Part shown: positions 61,874-64,000 of the stretch, piece after piece | Position numbering within the stretch: position 1 is the first letter of the stretch | How the letters are laid out: each line of letters starts with the position of its first letter | NCBI GenBank assembly: GCA_029881435.1 | Contig: JAOUMR010000007.1 | Location: 1 to 64,000 of the forward strand | DNA length: 64,000 nucleotides | Reading direction: 5' to 3' | DNA from: Nitrospira sp. | GTDB lineage: Bacteria; Nitrospirota; Nitrospiria; Nitrospirales; Nitrospiraceae | Notes under the pieces: generated by a model | The model's database searches: none | Told to the model about the DNA's origin: nothing | The model's input: the letters and a program-made list of their open reading frames with translations, nothing else | Program-made: the position numbers and the translations under genes

Positions 61874-62755
61874 CTACAACTTCTTCCTCACATCCTTCCA
61901 ATCCTTCGCCACTTTCGCTTTGCGCGGCACGTCGCCCTTCGTCGGTTCGGGCACCATGATCGCGTCAAGGCGGCGCTGCAGGAATGCTTCAGCAAAGGCT
62001 TTTGACCGACCGATTCCAATTTTCACGGTCTTCCAGCCGGCCTCCTGAAACTCGTCAATCTTGTCTCCCAGAGCTTTGGCATCAGGCGAAAGAGGCAAGA
62101 CGTAGCCCACCGGGAATTTGTGAGTCGCGAGCCATTCTCTTGCCTCCATACTGGCCTGAAATCCATCCCTTCCCTGTGCTAACGGCGCGACATAGATGAC
62201 TCGGTAATAGAACCGGGTGAGCTTTTCAAGTTCATCCGCCGCCTCGGACATTGGCTTTCCCTTGGATTCAGCACGAGGTCCAATGGCAGGCACTCGACTG
62301 GGCGGCGAGATGTCCATGAGTGACGAGAGTTCAATCGTAAGGATAGGCTGTCGTTTCTCCCACACTCCGAGATTGGCCTGGCCTTCTGTAGGATCAACCC
62401 GCGGACTCTTCCCGACTCGCACCTGAACCGGCTTGACGCCTTGCGCTTTCGGCGTATAGGTGAGGAACGCCCTTCCATCGCCACCGGTCATGGTAGTGGC
62501 AACGACGTCCCCATCGACGACCAGTTCGAGCGGCTCTCCGCCCAGCGGGGAGTTCCTCAAAAGACCCTTTCCGATCAGCTTCGCTTCGATGGTGGCCGGT
62601 TGATTCGGCGTGGTCAGCGCGTCCTTCACAAAGATCGTTGCAGCGGTCTTGTCTGCCGCATCAAGGAGAGCGTTCGTGAGGATAAGGGGAAAGAGGACAA
62701 CGAGGGAGAGAGCAATGCGAATGGTGGGGACCCTGGCCTGTGACCACACAGCCAA
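61874..62755 (-). CDS. Exported protein with Ig-like and HAD/LNS2-like parts
   Basis: A 293-residue protein with a signal peptide (about 1-35). Residues 40-125 look like a bacterial Ig-like domain (TPNQPATIEAKLIGKGLLRN; GDGRAFLTYTPKAQG). Residues 175-285 (RFYYRVIYVAPLAQGRDGFQ; REWLATHKFPVGYVLPL; KTVKIGIGRSKAFAEAF) recall the LNS2/App1 phosphatidate-phosphatase C-terminal region, but the catalytic Asp motif is not clear, so activity is doubtful. It ends 38 nt upstream of the canonical zinc-ribbon gene's overlap zone. Confidence 0.7.
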   Translation of the reverse strand: MAVWSQARVPTIRIALSLVVLFPLILTNALLDAADKTAATIFVKDALTTPNQPATIEAKLIGKGLLRNSPLGGEPLELVVDGDVVATTMTGGDGRAFLTYTPKAQGVKPVQVRVGKSPRVDPTEGQANLGVWEKRQPILTIELSSLMDISPPSRVPAIGPRAESKGKPMSEAADELEKLTRFYYRVIYVAPLAQGRDGFQASMEAREWLATHKFPVGYVLPLSPDAKALGDKIDEFQEAGWKTVKIGIGRSKAFAEAFLQRRLDAIMVPEPTKGDVPRKAKVAKDWKDVRKKL

Positions 62756-62767
62756 TCGGTCCTTCCG

Positions 62768-63235
62768 CTAGGCTTTCAGTGCCTTGAGGACGTCGTCGGC
62801 ATGTCCGTCGACTTGCACCTTCCGAAAAATCGCTTTCACCTTCCCCTCCGTATCGATGACGAACGTGCTGCGTTCAATGCCCCAATACTTCTTACCGTAC
62901 ATATTCTTTTCCTTGTAGACCCCGTACGCTTTGGAGATCGCCGCGCTCTCATCGCTGAGCAGTGGAAACGGAAGACCGAATTTCTTGATGAACTTCTGGT
63001 GAGACTCTTTGCCGTCCAAACTCACGCCGACGATCGTGCCGCCTGCCCGTACGATCTGTGACTCGACATCACGAAAATCACAGGATTCTTTCGTGCACCC
63101 CGGCGTATCGTCCTTCGGATAGAAGTACAACACCACTTGTTTCCCCTTGAAACTATCCAGGGTCACCTTCTTCCCCTGTTGGTCCGGGATCGCAAGCTCC
63201 GGTGCCTGGTCCCCGACTGCAAGTGCTTTACTCAT
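62768..63235 (-). CDS. bcp: Thioredoxin-dependent peroxiredoxin (BCP/PrxQ)
   Basis: A 155-residue atypical 2-Cys peroxiredoxin. YPKDDTPGCTKESCDFRD carries the peroxidatic Cys47 and resolving Cys52 five residues apart, the PrxQ arrangement. It reduces hydroperoxides with thioredoxin. It is 21 nt downstream of the TPR lipoprotein gene. Confidence 0.94.
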   Translation of the reverse strand: MSKALAVGDQAPELAIPDQQGKKVTLDSFKGKQVVLYFYPKDDTPGCTKESCDFRDVESQIVRAGGTIVGVSLDGKESHQKFIKKFGLPFPLLSDESAAISKAYGVYKEKNMYGKKYWGIERSTFVIDTEGKVKAIFRKVQVDGHADDVLKALKA

Positions 63236-63256
63236 AGATCCATCCTTCCTAAGGGA

Positions 63257-63712
63257 TTAATAGCCACCGGGCGTACCGGTACCGAACGACGATCGACGCG
63301 GTGAATAGGGTTGAAGCTTGGCCTTGTTCTTGTTTTCTGGGTTTCCATACGGCGAAAGCGCCGGCGAGTCCCAAATGATCTTATCTCCGGGAGCCAAATC
63401 AGCCGCTTCCAAGAAATGCCGGCGAGCGACTTCCGTATTTCCGAGCGCATTCAACGCCAGCGCATAGTTATAATGGGCCTGACCGGATTGCGGCGCTGCG
63501 GCAACCGCTTCCTCAAAATAGTGCTTTGCTTCCTCGAATTGTTGAGTCTGATAGGCCTGCGTCCCCTGTTCCGTCAGCACCATCGCATGAGGTCTCACTT
63601 CACCCTCCAGGACGAGCGGTACGAGAGGCTTGCGCTTGTGCGAACAGGCCGTGGTCCCGACGAGCGCCAGCACGACACCTAGGATCAGGAGCTGTTGAAG
63701 GGTCTGTTTCAT
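63257..63712 (-). CDS. TPR-containing lipoprotein
   Basis: A 151-residue protein with a lipoprotein signal (LVGTTAC, acceptor Cys at about residue 23) and about two TPR units (TQAYQTQQFEEAKHYFEEAV; AHYNYALALNALGNTEVARR). The C-terminus is a Pro/Ser/Gly-rich tail. Probably periplasm-facing; the partner is unknown. It is encoded between a DUF507 gene and bcp. Confidence 0.85.
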   Translation of the reverse strand: MKQTLQQLLILGVVLALVGTTACSHKRKPLVPLVLEGEVRPHAMVLTEQGTQAYQTQQFEEAKHYFEEAVAAAPQSGQAHYNYALALNALGNTEVARRHFLEAADLAPGDKIIWDSPALSPYGNPENKNKAKLQPYSPRRSSFGTGTPGGY

Positions 63713-63730
63713 GCGAAACTACCTCTGCCG

Positions 63731-64000
63731 TTAAGATTTTGTATGCTTGCGCGTTTCTTCCTCAAACGTCTTCCGGTACAGCACGTCCCACTCAGCACTC
63801 CCCTCGACAATGCCTCGTGAGTACGATGCCAGCTTGGCCCTTACGTTCCGGTCGATCTCCTGCTCCTGCGCCAACTCGACGCCCAGCACTCGCTTGATCT
63901 CCTTCAGAATGCGCTCATCGGAGCTCTTGACTGTCGTTCCGGCGTGTTGCTTCACGGCCGTCAGAATCACATGCGAGAGATGACTGACTTTATCTTCGCT
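63731..64000 (-). CDS. DUF507 protein, 5' end beyond the window
   Basis: The frame is open to the window edge, reading SEDKVSHLSHVILTAVKQHA before the first internal Met-coded point, so the gene starts outside. The rest is helical and charged (KSSDERILKEIKRVLGVELA; EWDVLYRKTFEEETRKHTKS), matching the DUF507 family of unknown function. 18 nt separate it from the TPR lipoprotein gene. Confidence 0.85.
   Translation of the reverse strand, partial: SEDKVSHLSHVILTAVKQHAGTTVKSSDERILKEIKRVLGVELAQEQEIDRNVRAKLASYSRGIVEGSAEWDVLYRKTFEEETRKHTKS

Noticed and set aside
1-64000. CRISPR array, rRNA operon, replication origin
   Set aside because: No regularly spaced direct repeats, no 16S/23S/5S signatures and no dnaA-box cluster were seen by reading the sequence.

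Overview
The window looks like a piece of a Nitrospirota chromosome, most likely Nitrospira or a close relative. This is an inference from gene content and order: recA-recX-alaS, aroQ-efp-accB-accC, a chlorite-dismutase-superfamily protein, HD-GYP proteins with a DUF3391 front end, DUF507, an adrenodoxin-reductase-type ferredoxin reductase, and several exported YCF48/BNR and IPT/TIG repeat proteins. No rRNA or species marker is present. Most of the sequence is dense, ordinary chromosome with long co-oriented runs and stop/start overlaps. Accessory DNA lies at the left edge (1-620) and at about 12.5-15.2 kb.

Left edge (1-1200): the first 119 bases are the 3' end (domains V and VI) of a group II intron. 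It joins precisely to the second half of an IS3-family transposase, so the intron sits inside a mobile-element gene. A predicted 37-residue membrane protein with a strong ribosome site and a stable hairpin follow. From 1.2 to 12.3 kb, on the minus strand: a YCF48-like protein coupled to a five-repeat IPT/TIG protein, a RidA-like protein, deoB, deoC, mltG, ruvX, alaS, recX and recA.

Accessory island (12.5-15.2 kb): an orphan DUF433 protein, a truncated AAA ATPase, the decayed C-terminus of an integron integrase (IntI), a possible half attC site, a Phd/RelE-type toxin-antitoxin operon with a perfect 16-bp palindromic operator, and a 33-residue membrane protein.

15.3-35.8 kb: an Old Yellow Enzyme reductase, an ankyrin lipoprotein, thpR-cinA, a HemQ/chlorite-dismutase-like protein, two unrecognised genes, a periplasmic OB-fold protein, an SDR, tRNA-Met(CAT), a DUF3703 protein, a large FtsX-type permease, a bare LuxR-type HTH protein, class 1A-like pyrD, a LolD-type ATPase, comF, an FmdB zinc ribbon, an excisionase-like HTH protein, mraZ away from any division cluster, rusA, a degenerate HD-GYP protein, and a MacA/MacB-type exporter.

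36-64 kb: a minus-strand run of twelve genes goes from tsaD through hflX, nth, yicC, gmk, rpoZ, coaBC, a TPR gene, aroQ, efp and accB to accC. hflX appears to start at a rare ATT codon. Next come clpC (with promoter and terminator) divergent from NAD kinase, a ferredoxin reductase, and a dolichol-phosphate-mannose-synthase-like glycosyltransferase. A second minus-strand run goes from radA through a LolB-like lipoprotein, tsaB, rimI, DUF465, tatC, a BNR protein and a cyclophilin to a lipoprotein. The right end has a canonical HD-GYP protein, two small ORFs with overlapping convergent stops, an exported protein of unknown function, bcp, a TPR lipoprotein and a DUF507 gene cut by the window edge.
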